Below, in pieces: positions 45,646-57,692 of a stretch of 64,000 bases of DNA (within the stretch, counting starts at the first letter, position 1; each line of letters starts with the position of its first letter). Made by a program: the position numbers and the translations under genes. The notes under the pieces are model-generated. The model was not told the origin of the DNA. It ran no database searches and saw nothing but the letters and a program-made list of their open reading frames with translations. The stretch spans positions 682,001-746,000 of the forward strand of contig OZ245783.1 of NCBI GenBank assembly GCA_965227875.1, in the 5' to 3' direction. The DNA is from G965227875 sp965227875. GTDB lineage: Bacteria > Pseudomonadota > Alphaproteobacteria > Rhizobiales > JAJFHC01.

Positions 45646-46110
45646 TTACCCGAGCAGGTCCTTGACCTTGGCGCTCGCCTTGCCGAAGTCCATCTGCCCG
45701 GCGAAACGGCTCTTGAGCGCACCCATGGTCTTGCCCATGTCCTTGAGGCCGGACGCGCCGATGTCCTCGATGACGTCGGCACAGGCCTGCGCCACTTCCT
45801 CGTCGGACATCTGCCTGGGCATGAATTCCTGGATGATCTCGATTTCGCGGCGCTCGCCGTCGGCGAGTTCGACCCGGCCCGCCTCCTCGTAGGTCTGCAC
45901 GGATTCACGCCGCTGCTTGACCATCTTCGACAGGATCTCGAGCACCTCGTCGTCCGACACCCCGTCGCGGTTGGTGTCCGTGCGCGCGGCAATGTCGCGG
46001 TCCTTGATGGCGGCATTGATCAGACGCAGCGTCGACATGCGCGTCCTGTCCTGTGCCTTGACGGACTCCTTGAGGGCTGTGCCGATACGGTCACGAATTC
46101 GGTCGCTCAT
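45646..46110 (-). CDS. GatB/YqeY-domain protein
   Basis: From ATG 46110 the 154-residue protein is a complete YqeY-like protein (MSDRIRDRIGTALKESVKAQ, then QRRESVQTYEEAGRVELADG and AGQMDFGKASAKVKDLL). The domain is also the tRNA-binding tail of GatB. A role in amidotransfer or tRNA handling is assumed only from the domain. It sits upstream of dnaG on the same strand and divergent from carA. Confidence 0.92.
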   Translation of the reverse strand: MSDRIRDRIGTALKESVKAQDRTRMSTLRLINAAIKDRDIAARTDTNRDGVSDDEVLEILSKMVKQRRESVQTYEEAGRVELADGERREIEIIQEFMPRQMSDEEVAQACADVIEDIGASGLKDMGKTMGALKSRFAGQMDFGKASAKVKDLLG

Positions 46111-46230
46111 TGGTCTTTCGGTCCTGATTGGCGAAGCGGCAACAATACCGCGTTTGCCGGTTGCAGCGCAATCCGCCTCTCCTTGTCTAACTGATTGAAA
46201 TATATCGACTAAAAATATTCTTGCGGCATG

Positions 46231-46259
46231 TTGACGGCTTTCGCCGATTTCACTATTGT
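46231..46259 (+). promoter_or_regulatory. Sigma-70-type promoter of carA
   Basis: TTGACG (46231-46236) and TATTGT (46254-46259) are 17 bases apart and about 85 bases upstream of the carA start. This is in the divergent gap with the YqeY gene. Confidence 0.6.
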
Positions 46260-46343
46260 CCCGCGCAATTTGGCTGCGGGCGCCCCTGCGGCCCGTTTTC
46301 CGCCGCAAAATTCCTGCGGATCGACGCTCACGGAGCACTCACA

Positions 46344-47570
46344 ATGGCAGACATGGACAACCGGTCCGAACCAGGCCACGCCGGTTCGGGGGGAGTCGTC
46401 GCGCCCGCACCTTGGGCGGCGACACGGACCACAGGCCTCCTGGTGCTGGCCGACGGTACGGTCATCGAGGGCCGCGGCCTGGGCGCCGAGGGGCATGCGG
46501 TCGGCGAGGTCTGCTTCAACACGGCCATGACCGGATACCAGGAGATCCTGACCGATCCCTCCTATGCCGGGCAGATCATCACCTTCACCTTTCCCCATAT
46601 CGGCAATGTCGGCGTCAACGACGACGACATAGAGACCTCCAACCTGGCGTCGGAGTCCGGCGTCCGGGGCGCGGTCCTGCGCGCCCGGGTCACCGATCCG
46701 TCCAACTACCGTGCAGCGCGCGGCCTCGACAGCTGGCTCGCCTCGCGCGGCATCGTCGCCATAGGCGGCGTCGACACCCGTGCACTGACCGCGCGCATCC
46801 GCGAGGGCGGCGTCACAAACGCCGTGATCGCCCACAGCGCGGACGGCGATTTCGACATCGAGGCTCTGAAGGCAGAGGCCGCGGCCTGGCCCGGCCTCGT
46901 CGGAATGGACCTCGCGCGCGAAGTGAGCTGCACCCAGCGTTATGTCTGGGACCAGACCGGGTGGAAGTGGGACGAGGGCTTCGGCCGGCTCGACGAACCG
47001 AAGTTCCATGTCGTCGCGCTCGACTACGGCCTGAAGCGCAATATCCTGAGATGCCTGGCGGATGTCGGCTGCAGGACGACTGTTCTGCCGGCGACGGCAA
47101 CCGCGGACGACGTGCTCGCCCTCGATCCCGACGGCGTCTTCCTGTCCAACGGCCCGGGCGACCCGGCCGCCACCGGCGAATACGCGGTACCGGAGATCCG
47201 CAAGCTGGTCGACAGCGGCAAGCCGCTCTTCGGTATCTGCCTCGGCCACCAGATGCTCGCCCTCGCGCTCGGCGCCAACACCGTCAAGATGCACCAGGGC
47301 CATCACGGAGCCAACCACCCGGTCAAGGACCACACGACGGGCAAGGTCGAGATCACATCCATGAACCACGGGTTCGCGGTCGACTCCGGCTCCCTGCCCG
47401 CCGGCATCACCGAAACCCACGTTTCGCTCTTCGACGGGTCCAATTGCGGCCTCGCCGTGGACGGCAAGCCGGTCTTTTCCGTGCAGTACCACCCGGAAGC
47501 CTCACCCGGCCCGCGCGACAGCCACTACCTGTTCCGCCGTTTCGCCGATCTCATGGAGCAGCCGCGGTGA
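46344..47570 (+). CDS. carA: Carbamoyl-phosphate synthase small subunit
   Basis: The 408-residue protein has the N-terminal CarA domain (GLLVLADGTVIEGRGLGAEG, MTGYQEILTDPSYAGQI) and a class I glutamine amidotransferase domain. The nucleophile Cys is in LFGICLGHQMLALALG and the catalytic His and Glu are in FSVQYHPEASPGP. It releases ammonia from glutamine for CarB, feeding arginine and pyrimidine synthesis. The start at 46344 was chosen by family alignment. CarB follows after an intervening minus-strand protease gene. Confidence 0.96.
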   Translation: MADMDNRSEPGHAGSGGVVAPAPWAATRTTGLLVLADGTVIEGRGLGAEGHAVGEVCFNTAMTGYQEILTDPSYAGQIITFTFPHIGNVGVNDDDIETSNLASESGVRGAVLRARVTDPSNYRAARGLDSWLASRGIVAIGGVDTRALTARIREGGVTNAVIAHSADGDFDIEALKAEAAAWPGLVGMDLAREVSCTQRYVWDQTGWKWDEGFGRLDEPKFHVVALDYGLKRNILRCLADVGCRTTVLPATATADDVLALDPDGVFLSNGPGDPAATGEYAVPEIRKLVDSGKPLFGICLGHQMLALALGANTVKMHQGHHGANHPVKDHTTGKVEITSMNHGFAVDSGSLPAGITETHVSLFDGSNCGLAVDGKPVFSVQYHPEASPGPRDSHYLFRRFADLMEQPR

Positions 47571-47584
47571 ACGGCGCCATGCCG

Positions 47585-48436
47585 TCACTTGCCGCAGTGT
47601 TTTTTCCGTATTTCGAGGGCTTCCGGCATCCATTCCTCGAACTGGCGTATGCGCGTTTCGGGACTCGGGTGCGTGGACATGAACTCTGCCGGGCTCTTGC
47701 CGCCCTTGGCCGACGCCTCCGCCATGCGCTGCCAGAGTTTCGGCGCCTCGCGCGGGTCGAAACAGGCCCGGGCCATGTAGAGCAGGCCGATGTAGTCGGC
47801 CTCCGATTCGTGCTTGCGCGAGAACGGCAGCAGCGCCCCGTACTGGGCACCAAGGCCGAAGGCACCCATGATCGTCTGCTGGGTTCCGCGGTCGAGATCT
47901 CCCGCGGCCATGCCGACGGCGAGCTGTCCCCATTGCAGGAGCTGCTGCTGGGCCATCCGCTCCGCGCCGTGGCGCGCGATGGCATGGGCGATCTCGTGCC
48001 CCATGATGACGGCGATGCCGTCGACGTTCTTGGCGATCGGCAGGATTCCCGTATAGAAGGCGACCTTGCCGCCGGGCAGCGCGAACGCGTTGGCCTGGTC
48101 GGACCGGATGACGTTGAATTCCCACTCGAACCCGGGATCGTCCTTTCCCGTGGCCCGGGCGATGCGCCGTCCGATCTCCCGGATCGCGTCGACGACGTCG
48201 CCGCTCTGCACCACCTGGGCCTGCCGCAGGACCTGCTTGTAGGACGCAAGCCCGAGCTGCATCTCCTGCTGCCGGTCCATGGTCACCATCTGGCTGCGCC
48301 CGGTGACCGGAACCGTTTCCTGGTTGCTGAAATAGTAGTAGATGCCGAATACGGCGAAGATCAGCAGCGGCCAGATCTTGAAACGGCCCCTCCGTCCGAC
48401 CCGCCGCCGACCCATTGGAAAACGAAAACGCGCCAT
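47585..48436 (-). CDS. M48-family membrane-anchored metalloprotease
   Basis: The 283-residue protein has an N-terminal membrane anchor (IWPLLIFAVFGIYYYFSNQE) and an M48 peptidase domain. The zinc motif is HEIAH in VIMGHEIAHAIARHGAERM, and a downstream Glu lies in SRKHESEADYIGLLYMA. The C-terminus has FMSTHPSPETRIRQFEEWMP, the usual end of this group. It probably acts in periplasmic protein quality control. It is inserted between carA and carB on the opposite strand. Confidence 0.93.
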   Translation of the reverse strand: MARFRFPMGRRRVGRRGRFKIWPLLIFAVFGIYYYFSNQETVPVTGRSQMVTMDRQQEMQLGLASYKQVLRQAQVVQSGDVVDAIREIGRRIARATGKDDPGFEWEFNVIRSDQANAFALPGGKVAFYTGILPIAKNVDGIAVIMGHEIAHAIARHGAERMAQQQLLQWGQLAVGMAAGDLDRGTQQTIMGAFGLGAQYGALLPFSRKHESEADYIGLLYMARACFDPREAPKLWQRMAEASAKGGKSPAEFMSTHPSPETRIRQFEEWMPEALEIRKKHCGK

Positions 48437-48563
48437 TCCGGCCTCTTCAACCCCGAGCCATTACCCTCTATAGGAACGCAGGCCATCATGTCCCGCGAAC
48501 CGATTATGGCACAACAATCCGGGGGCCGCACCGCCCCGTGGATCATCTGACCGACCGACCCTT

Positions 48564-51818
<3,255 letters not shown>

Positions 51819-51957
51819 CTTCGGAAGTTGACGGTTGCGGTTGCCCGCAAACGTGGGCCATAGTTGACGTTCCGGGTATTTCTCGAAAATGCGAAACGGA
51901 AACAATGCGGCGATGATTTTCGGCGCAAAGGACAATTGAGAGCATCAGACGATCGCC

Positions 51958-52431
51958 ATGGAAAAATTTCCTATGACGGCAGCGGGACACGCGTCCCTCG
52001 AAGCAGAAATCAAGCACCTCAAGTCGGTTGAACGCCCGCGCATCATCAAGGCGATCGCCGAAGCGCGCGCGCACGGCGACCTCTCCGAGAATGCGGAGTA
52101 TCACGCCGCGAAGGAACAGCAGGGCCTGACGGAGGCCCGCGTCGCCGATCTCGAGGACAAGCTCAGCCGCGCGGAAGTGATCGATGTTTCGAAACTGTCC
52201 GGCGATACCGTCGTCTTCGGCGCCACGGTCAAGCTCGTGGACGAGGACACCGACGAGGAGTCCAGCTACCAGATCGTCGGCGAGATGGAAGCGGACGTGA
52301 AGTCCGGCCGCATCTCCATCACCTCGCCGATCGCCCGCGCCCTGATCGGCAAGACGGCCGGCGACAGCGTCGAGGTTTCCACGCCCGGCGGCGGGAAGAG
52401 CTACGAGATTCTCGAAGTCAGCTTCGGCTGA
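51958..52431 (+). CDS. greA: Transcription elongation factor GreA
   Basis: The 157-residue protein has the GreA N-terminal coiled-coil (MTAAGHASLEAEIKHLKSVE, ARAHGDLSENAEYHAAKEQQ), including the acidic tip DLSENAEY used to stimulate RNA cleavage. A C-terminal FKBP-like domain follows (ISITSPIARALIGKTAGDSV with EVSTPGG). It rescues backtracked RNA polymerase. It follows carB by about 140 bases. Confidence 0.97.
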   Translation: MEKFPMTAAGHASLEAEIKHLKSVERPRIIKAIAEARAHGDLSENAEYHAAKEQQGLTEARVADLEDKLSRAEVIDVSKLSGDTVVFGATVKLVDEDTDEESSYQIVGEMEADVKSGRISITSPIARALIGKTAGDSVEVSTPGGGKSYEILEVSFG

Positions 52432-52497
52432 CGCGATTACCAACCCCTTCGGCTTTGTGGCATCCTCCCCTGAAACGTCAGAGGAGGCCCTACCGCC

Positions 52498-52893
52498 ATG
52501 CCGAGAAAAACCGTCCGTCCCGCGTCGCTCGATTTCCAGCCGCGCCCGACCTTTCCCTATTCACCCGGCGCCACGGGCGGCGGCATGGTCTACACCGCCG
52601 GCCAGGTCGGCTGGGACGAAACCGGTGAAATCGCCGCCGTCGGCGACGTCCGCGCACAGACCATCCAGACGCTGAAGAACGTGCGCGCCGTTCTCGAGGA
52701 AGCCGGCGCCACGCTCGACGATGTCCTCAAGTGCAACGTCTATCTCAAGGACATCGACGACTTCCAGATCATGAACGAGGAGTTCGCGAAGGTCTTTCCC
52801 GTCGACCCGCCCGCCCGCACCACGGTCGAGACGCGCCTGAGCGATCCCAGAATGCTCGTCGAGATCGAGGCGATCGCCTTTGTCGGGACGTGA
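52498..52893 (+). CDS. RidA-family enamine/imine deaminase
   Basis: The 131-residue protein is a YjgF/YER057c/UK114 fold member with FPYSPGATGGGMVYTAGQVG, QTIQTLKNVRAVLEEAGATL, VLKCNVYLKDIDDFQIMNE and PARTTVETRLSDPRMLVEIE. The catalytic Arg in PPARTT is present, consistent with hydrolysis of reactive enamines. Ribosome binding site GGAGG lies upstream. Confidence 0.93.
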   Translation: MPRKTVRPASLDFQPRPTFPYSPGATGGGMVYTAGQVGWDETGEIAAVGDVRAQTIQTLKNVRAVLEEAGATLDDVLKCNVYLKDIDDFQIMNEEFAKVFPVDPPARTTVETRLSDPRMLVEIEAIAFVGT

Positions 52894-52997
52894 TGCGGAC
52901 AGGTGCCGCGGTTGACATGGATCATCGTTTTCCACGACGGTCTGACGTAGGCAGTTTCACGTAACGAGAAAGAGAAGGAGAAGGAGGAGGACACGGC

Positions 52998-53411
52998 ATG
53001 TATACGAATATCATGATCCCGGTCGACCTTGCCCACAGGGAAACGCTTGAAAAGGCGCTGGCGACGGGTGCCGATCTTGCGAAACACTACGGAGCCGGCC
53101 TGCATCTGGTCGGAGTCACGGACGTGACGCCGGGCGCCGCAGCACACAACCCCGAGGAATTCGCCGGCAAGCTCAAGGCCTTCGCCAACGAGCTTTCCGG
53201 AAGGTTCGGCTGCAAGTTCAATGCGCTGGCCATGACCTCCCACGACCCCGCCGTCGACCTCGACGCCACCTTGCGCAAGGCGGCCGACCAGATCGAAGCG
53301 GACCTGATCGTCATGGCCTCGCACGTCCCGGGACTGGCGGATTACGTGTTCGCCTCGCATGCGGGCTATCTCGCCTCGCACTCGAAACTTTCGGTTTTTG
53401 TGGTGAGGTAG
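52998..53411 (+). CDS. Universal stress protein (UspA family)
   Basis: The 137-residue single-domain UspA protein starts MYTNIMIPVDLAHRETLEKA. The C-terminal region reads ADLIVMASHVPGLADYVFAS and SHSKLSVFVV, but lacks the full ATP-binding G-2x-G-9x-G(S/T) signature, so nucleotide binding is doubtful. The leader has an unusually purine-rich run (AGAAGGAGAAGGAGGAGG) that includes the ribosome binding site. Confidence 0.9.
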   Translation: MYTNIMIPVDLAHRETLEKALATGADLAKHYGAGLHLVGVTDVTPGAAAHNPEEFAGKLKAFANELSGRFGCKFNALAMTSHDPAVDLDATLRKAADQIEADLIVMASHVPGLADYVFASHAGYLASHSKLSVFVVR

Positions 53412-53421
53412 TTCGCCGCGC

Positions 53422-53901
53422 TCACTTCGCGTCGAACGGCACGCCGGGATCGTATTTCGAGTTCCGGATGGTCAGCGACGTCTTGACGCTGTCGACATTC
53501 TCCGCCGCCGTCAGGTCCTCGATGACGAACTTCTGGAAGGCCGCCAGGTCCGGCGCGATGCATTTCAGGATGAAGTCGATTTCGCCGCTCAGCATGTAGC
53601 ATTCGCGGACCACCGGCCACTGGCGCGCGCACTCCTCGAAGGCGATCAGGTCGGCCTCCGCCTGGCTGTGCAGCCCCACCATGGCAAAGGCGGTCACATC
53701 GTAGCGCAGGAGCTTTTCGTCCAGCACGGCCCGGTAGCCGCGAATGATCCCGGCCTCCTCCAGCGCCCTCACCCTGCGCAGGCAGGGCGGTGCGGAAATA
53801 CCGGCGCGGCGGGCCAGTTCCACGTTGGTCATCCGCCCGTCGCTCTGAAGTTCGCGCAGGATCAGCCAGTCCACGTCGTCAAGCTTGAAACTGGTCGCCA
53901 T
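53422..53901 (-). CDS. Lrp/AsnC-family transcriptional regulator
   Basis: The 159-residue protein has an N-terminal winged HTH (DDVDWLILRELQSDGRMTNV, then ELARRAGISAPPCLRRVRAL) and a C-terminal RAM domain (AFAMVGLHSQAEADLIAFEE, VRECYMLSGEIDFILKCIAP). It should bind DNA as an octamer or dimer-of-dimers in response to an amino acid. It is divergent from trxB, with a dyad candidate in between. Confidence 0.95.
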   Translation of the reverse strand: MATSFKLDDVDWLILRELQSDGRMTNVELARRAGISAPPCLRRVRALEEAGIIRGYRAVLDEKLLRYDVTAFAMVGLHSQAEADLIAFEECARQWPVVRECYMLSGEIDFILKCIAPDLAAFQKFVIEDLTAAENVDSVKTSLTIRNSKYDPGVPFDAK

Positions 53902-53970
53902 TACGGAAAGCCCCCGGCCGAGTGATTGCGTAATAGGCCATTATAGGCACCAACACGGTCGTATTGCGCA

Positions 53971-53998
53971 AGATTATTTCCCGTTTGTGGAATAATCT
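53971..53998. promoter_or_regulatory. Dyad between lrp-like gene and trxB, possible Lrp operator
   Basis: AGATTATTTCC and GGAATAATCT face each other across 7 bases in an otherwise G+C-rich gap, about 70 bases from the regulator's start. The A+T-rich imperfect palindrome is the sort of site Lrp-family proteins bind. It could serve autoregulation or trxB control. Confidence 0.4.
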
Positions 53999-54150
53999 GA
54001 CCCAGCGAGCCGGGCAAAACCTCCTAAAAAACAGTTCAGACCGCGGTCGAGTCGGGCTATTGTCCGGGCAATCCCAAAGCCCCATATGCAGGGTCCGGCC
54101 CTTCCGCGGGTGCATTGTTTCGAGGCAACACTAGCAGCGGACGTTTTTTC

Positions 54151-55113
54151 ATGTCTGAAACCCATTCCAAGGTCATCATTCTCGGCTCGGGGCCGGCCGG
54201 GTACACCGCCGCGATATACGCCGCGCGCGCCATGCTCGAGCCGACGCTGATCCAGGGCATACAGCCCGGCGGACAGCTGACGATAACGACCGACGTGGAG
54301 AACTATCCGGGCTTTGCCGACGTCATCCAGGGCCCCTGGCTCATGGAGCAGATGCAGGCCCAGGCCGAACATGTCGGCACGAAGCTCGTCCAGGACCAGG
54401 TGGTGGACGTCGACCTCGACGTGCGTCCCTTCCGCCTCAAGGGCGACTCGGGCACGGTCTACACCTGCGATTCGCTGATCATCTGCACCGGTGCGCAGGC
54501 CAAGTGGCTGGGCATCGAGAGCGAGGAGAAGTTCAAGGGGTTCGGCGTCTCCGCCTGCGCCACCTGCGACGGATTCTTCTACCGCGAGAAACATGTCGCC
54601 GTGATCGGTGGCGGCAACACCGCCGTCGAGGAGGCCCTGTTCCTGACCAATTTCGCGAGCCGGGTGACGCTCGTACACCGGCGCGACGAACTGCGCGCGG
54701 AGAAGATCCTTCAGCACCGGCTGCTGACGCACGACAAGATCGACGTCAGGTGGGACACGCGGCTTGTCGACGTGATCGGCACGGACAACCCGCCCGGCGT
54801 CACCGCCGCGCGGCTCGAGAACCTCAAGACCGGCGAGACCGAGGATCTGGCCGTCGACGGCATATTCGTCGCCATCGGACACGCGCCGGCGACGGAGCTG
54901 TTCGCGGACAAGCTCGAGATGAAACACGGCGGATACCTGGTGACCGCGCCGGACTCCACGGCCACCAACATTCCCGGTGTGTTCGCGGCCGGCGACGTGA
55001 CGGACGATATCTACCGGCAGGCCGTGACGGCGGCCGGAATGGGCTGCATGGCGGCACTCGAGGCCGAGCGTTTCCTCGCCGAACGGGAAGCGCACAGCGA
55101 GGCGGCGGAATAG
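54151..55113 (+). CDS. trxB: Thioredoxin reductase
   Basis: From ATG 54151 the 320-residue flavoprotein has the FAD-binding GxGxxG (VIILGSGPAGYTAAIYAARA), the redox-active CATC in GFGVSACATCDGFFYREK, the NADPH-binding GGGNTAVEEALFL and a C-terminal FAD motif GVFAAGDVTDDIYRQAVTAA. It reduces thioredoxin with NADPH. It precedes an LsrB-type LysR gene, an arrangement known in Hyphomicrobiales where LsrB responds to oxidative stress. Confidence 0.97.
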   Translation: MSETHSKVIILGSGPAGYTAAIYAARAMLEPTLIQGIQPGGQLTITTDVENYPGFADVIQGPWLMEQMQAQAEHVGTKLVQDQVVDVDLDVRPFRLKGDSGTVYTCDSLIICTGAQAKWLGIESEEKFKGFGVSACATCDGFFYREKHVAVIGGGNTAVEEALFLTNFASRVTLVHRRDELRAEKILQHRLLTHDKIDVRWDTRLVDVIGTDNPPGVTAARLENLKTGETEDLAVDGIFVAIGHAPATELFADKLEMKHGGYLVTAPDSTATNIPGVFAAGDVTDDIYRQAVTAAGMGCMAALEAERFLAEREAHSEAAE

Positions 55114-55197
55114 TCGCGGCAGGCAGCGATGCGGAGAAACTTCCGGGGAGGGAAATGACCGCATCGTCGCTTTAATGTGAGGGAATCGGAGCGGTTC

Positions 55198-56088
55198 ATG
55201 GACTGGGACAAACTGCGCATTTTTCACTCCGTCGCCGAGGCGGGGAGCTTCACCCATGCCGGTTCGGATCTCGGCCTGAGCCAGTCCGCCGTCAGCCGCC
55301 AGATCAGCTCTCTGGAGACCGATCTGAAGGTCCCGCTGTTCCATCGCCATGCCCGCGGCCTGATCCTGACGGAACAGGGCGAGATGCTCTACCGCACCGC
55401 CCATGACGTCTTCACCAAGCTTGCCACGGCTCAGACCCGCCTGACGGATTCGAAGGACAAGCCTTCCGGCGAACTGACGATCACGACCACAGTCGGACTC
55501 GGCTCGAACTGGCTGACGCCGCGGATCAAGGAATTCATCGACCTCTATCCCGACATCAAGGTCTATCTCGTCATCGACGACAGAGAACTCGACCTGTCCA
55601 TGCGCGAGGCGGATGTCGCCCTGCGCCTGCGCCAGCCGATCCAGCCCGACCTGATCCAGCGCAAGCTGTTCACCGTGCACAACCACATCTACGCATCGCC
55701 CGACTACCTGCGCAATTTCGGGACGCCGCAGACGCCGGAGGATCTCGCCGACCACCGGATTCTCACCTTCGGCCCGCGCACCATGTCGTACCTCAAGGAA
55801 ATCAACTGGCTGGAAACGCTGGGATGCCCGGAGGGCGAGCATCACGAACCCGTTTTGATGGTCAATAGCGTCTACGGCCTCAAGCGCGCGGCCCAGAACG
55901 GTCTTGGTATCGTCGCCCTGCCCGACTACATCGTGGCCGACGATTCGAGGCTCGTGCGCATACTGCCGGATGTCGAGGCCCCGGAATACGACACCTATTT
56001 CGTTTATCCGGAGGAACTGCGGTCCTCCAAGCGGGTCGCCGTGTTCCGGGACTTCATCGTGTCAAAGGCCAAGGAATGGTCTTTCTGA
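55198..56088 (+). CDS. lsrB: LysR-family regulator of the LsrB/VtlR type
   Basis: From ATG 55198 the 296-residue protein has an N-terminal winged HTH (WDKLRIFHSVAEAGSFTHAG, then LSQSAVSRQISSLETDL) and the LysR effector domain with LTEQGEMLYRTAHDVF and LITFGPRT-like segments. Sequence, position 3' of trxB and a downstream three-hairpin sRNA all fit the LsrB (Sinorhizobium) / VtlR (Brucella) regulator, which activates AbcR-type sRNAs and redox genes. The assignment is by similarity recalled from memory and by synteny. Confidence 0.85.
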   Translation: MDWDKLRIFHSVAEAGSFTHAGSDLGLSQSAVSRQISSLETDLKVPLFHRHARGLILTEQGEMLYRTAHDVFTKLATAQTRLTDSKDKPSGELTITTTVGLGSNWLTPRIKEFIDLYPDIKVYLVIDDRELDLSMREADVALRLRQPIQPDLIQRKLFTVHNHIYASPDYLRNFGTPQTPEDLADHRILTFGPRTMSYLKEINWLETLGCPEGEHHEPVLMVNSVYGLKRAAQNGLGIVALPDYIVADDSRLVRILPDVEAPEYDTYFVYPEELRSSKRVAVFRDFIVSKAKEWSF

Positions 56089-56227
56089 CCGACTGACGGA
56101 CGACAGAAGGTGCTCCGGGAGCCCGAAAAATAAAGAAGCTTTCACCTTTTCAAAAGCTATGCATGACGCGCATGGCTCCCATGCGCCCGTGCCGGTTGTG
56201 CAACCCGTGCCTTTCGACCACATTAGT

Positions 56228-56387
56228 ACACGAACGTTCACTGCGAACGTCGCGGCGGTAGCGACACTCCCTCCCCTTGCACGCTACCGTTGCTCCAGCT
56301 GACCACCCCCTCACCGGTCAGCTGGCCGCCTCACAGAGGCGTTAAATTACTTCGACCGGGTTCCCTCACGGGAACCCGGTTTTTTTT
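56228..56387 (+). ncRNA. AbcR-like (alpha-r15 family) small RNA candidate
   Basis: The gap after the LysR gene folds into successive hairpins. A small stem lies at 56233-56250. CGGTAGCG/CGCTACCG (56256-56263 with 56282-56289) has an 18-base loop containing CTCCCTCCCC. CCAGCTGACC/GGTCAGCTGG (56295-56304 with 56316-56325) has loop ACCCCCTCACC. A strong terminator follows. Pyrimidine-rich, anti-Shine-Dalgarno loops are the hallmark of AbcR sRNAs, which in Sinorhizobium and Brucella are encoded beside lsrB/vtlR and repress ABC transporter mRNAs. The 5' end is estimated. Confidence 0.7.
56355..56387 (+). terminator. Rho-independent terminator of the sRNA
   Basis: ACCGGGTTCC and GGAACCCGGT form a 10-bp stem around a six-base loop, followed directly by a run of T (56380-56387). 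This is the clearest intrinsic terminator in the window. Confidence 0.92.
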
Positions 56388-56497
56388 GGCCCGGCCCAGA
56401 TCCGGAAAGCCGCCGGCGACGGACACTTTCAAAATTTTAATAAGTTTGTGCGAGCCTGCACGGTTCAAGAGAAACTCGGGACGATTGCGGACGCCAC

Positions 56498-57682
56498 GTG
56501 TACTCGACGAGACCATTGCTGCCAGATGAAATACGCCGTTTGCGCAAGGATTTCCCGCGGCTCAATGGCAGTGCCGCCGAGCCCAATCCGTTCTTCGCGC
56601 CGCTTTTCGCGGAGCATTTCATGGACCTTGAGGCGCCAAGCCGGGAAGAGGGCTACCTGGCCGTCTTCCACGGCTCCGCCGATGAAGATGCCAACATCGT
56701 GGGCATCCTGCCCGTCCAGCAAGACATGCGGTTTCCCTTCGACGTGACCTCCGCACTGACCTCGCACTTCTCCGCATCAGCGGTGCCCGTCGCGCATGAA
56801 AGCCACGTCGAACCGGTGATGGAGAATCTCGCGGATTGGATTGCGCGCAAGGACAGATATATGGGCGCGGTCTATTTCAACGAGTTCATCCTCGACGGGC
56901 CTTCGTGGCCGCCCTTCAGGAAAAGGCTCGACGAACTTGGACTGCATCATGTGCTTCTCGACGAAATCGCGAGGCCCTGCCTCGATGCAGGTTCGGCAGC
57001 GAACTTCGACGCCTACCTCCAGAGACTGTCCGGAAAGAAACGCCAGTCGCTTCGCCGCAAGTTGAGAAAGCTCGAAAGCCTGGGGACCATTACCCATACC
57101 GTCCACGTCGGTGCGGATGTCGGCGCGGCCATGGACGAATTTCTCGTTCTCGAAGCGTCCGGCTGGAAAGGCCGGGCGGGCACGGCCATGAAACTGAACG
57201 ACGAGACGCAAAGCCTCGCGCGTGACGTTCTGGCGAACGAACGCTTTGGGCTCACGAGAATCGAGGCCCTGCGTCTGGACGGCCGCCCCGTCGCCATGAG
57301 CATCTATGTGGGAACCGAAAAAGCGGCGTTCCTCTTCAAGCCGACCTATGACGAGACATATGCGAACCTGTCGCCAGGCCGGCTGCTTTACCTGAAGACC
57401 ATCGAAACGCTCTTTGAAACGCAATGGACCACCAGGATCGACTCGGCTGTCCCTGAAAACGATCAACTTTGCAGCATATGGCGCGATACGATTCGCGTTG
57501 CCGACGTGCTGGTCTCCACGTCGCCGCAACAGCCAAGGATCGCCCTCGATTCCGTCGCGGCCACGATCAGCGCTCTGAAGGCTTGCCGGCAGGGAGCAGC
57601 AGCGGCCTACAGGACCACGAAAAACTCGCTCAATCAGTGGCGCAGGCAATCGGGGAACCTGATGGCGGGTCCGCGCGGCTAA
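56498..57682 (+). CDS. GNAT-fold (CelD/FemAB-like) acyltransferase
   Basis: The 394-residue protein begins at GTG 56498. The central part resembles the PF13480-type acetyltransferase (FDAYLQRLSGKKRQSLRRKL, EASGWKGRAGTAM, RLDGRPVAMSIYVGTEKAAF, DETYANLSPGRLLYLKTIE). Such proteins are often linked to polysaccharide or envelope biosynthesis. A flippase gene follows 10 bases after the stop, so the pair is likely involved in export or decoration of a surface glycan. The acyl substrate is unknown. Confidence 0.82.
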   Translation: MYSTRPLLPDEIRRLRKDFPRLNGSAAEPNPFFAPLFAEHFMDLEAPSREEGYLAVFHGSADEDANIVGILPVQQDMRFPFDVTSALTSHFSASAVPVAHESHVEPVMENLADWIARKDRYMGAVYFNEFILDGPSWPPFRKRLDELGLHHVLLDEIARPCLDAGSAANFDAYLQRLSGKKRQSLRRKLRKLESLGTITHTVHVGADVGAAMDEFLVLEASGWKGRAGTAMKLNDETQSLARDVLANERFGLTRIEALRLDGRPVAMSIYVGTEKAAFLFKPTYDETYANLSPGRLLYLKTIETLFETQWTTRIDSAVPENDQLCSIWRDTIRVADVLVSTSPQQPRIALDSVAATISALKACRQGAAAAYRTTKNSLNQWRRQSGNLMAGPRG

Positions 57683-57692
57683 GGATGACCCC

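Noticed and set aside
44061..45665. 534-codon plus-strand frame over dnaG
   Set aside because: Antisense shadow of dnaG, rich in Arg, Gly and Ala, with no motif.
46256..48550. 764-codon plus-strand frame across carA and the protease gene
   Set aside because: It runs out of frame through carA and antisense through the M48 gene, with Arg-rich low-complexity sequence and no domain.
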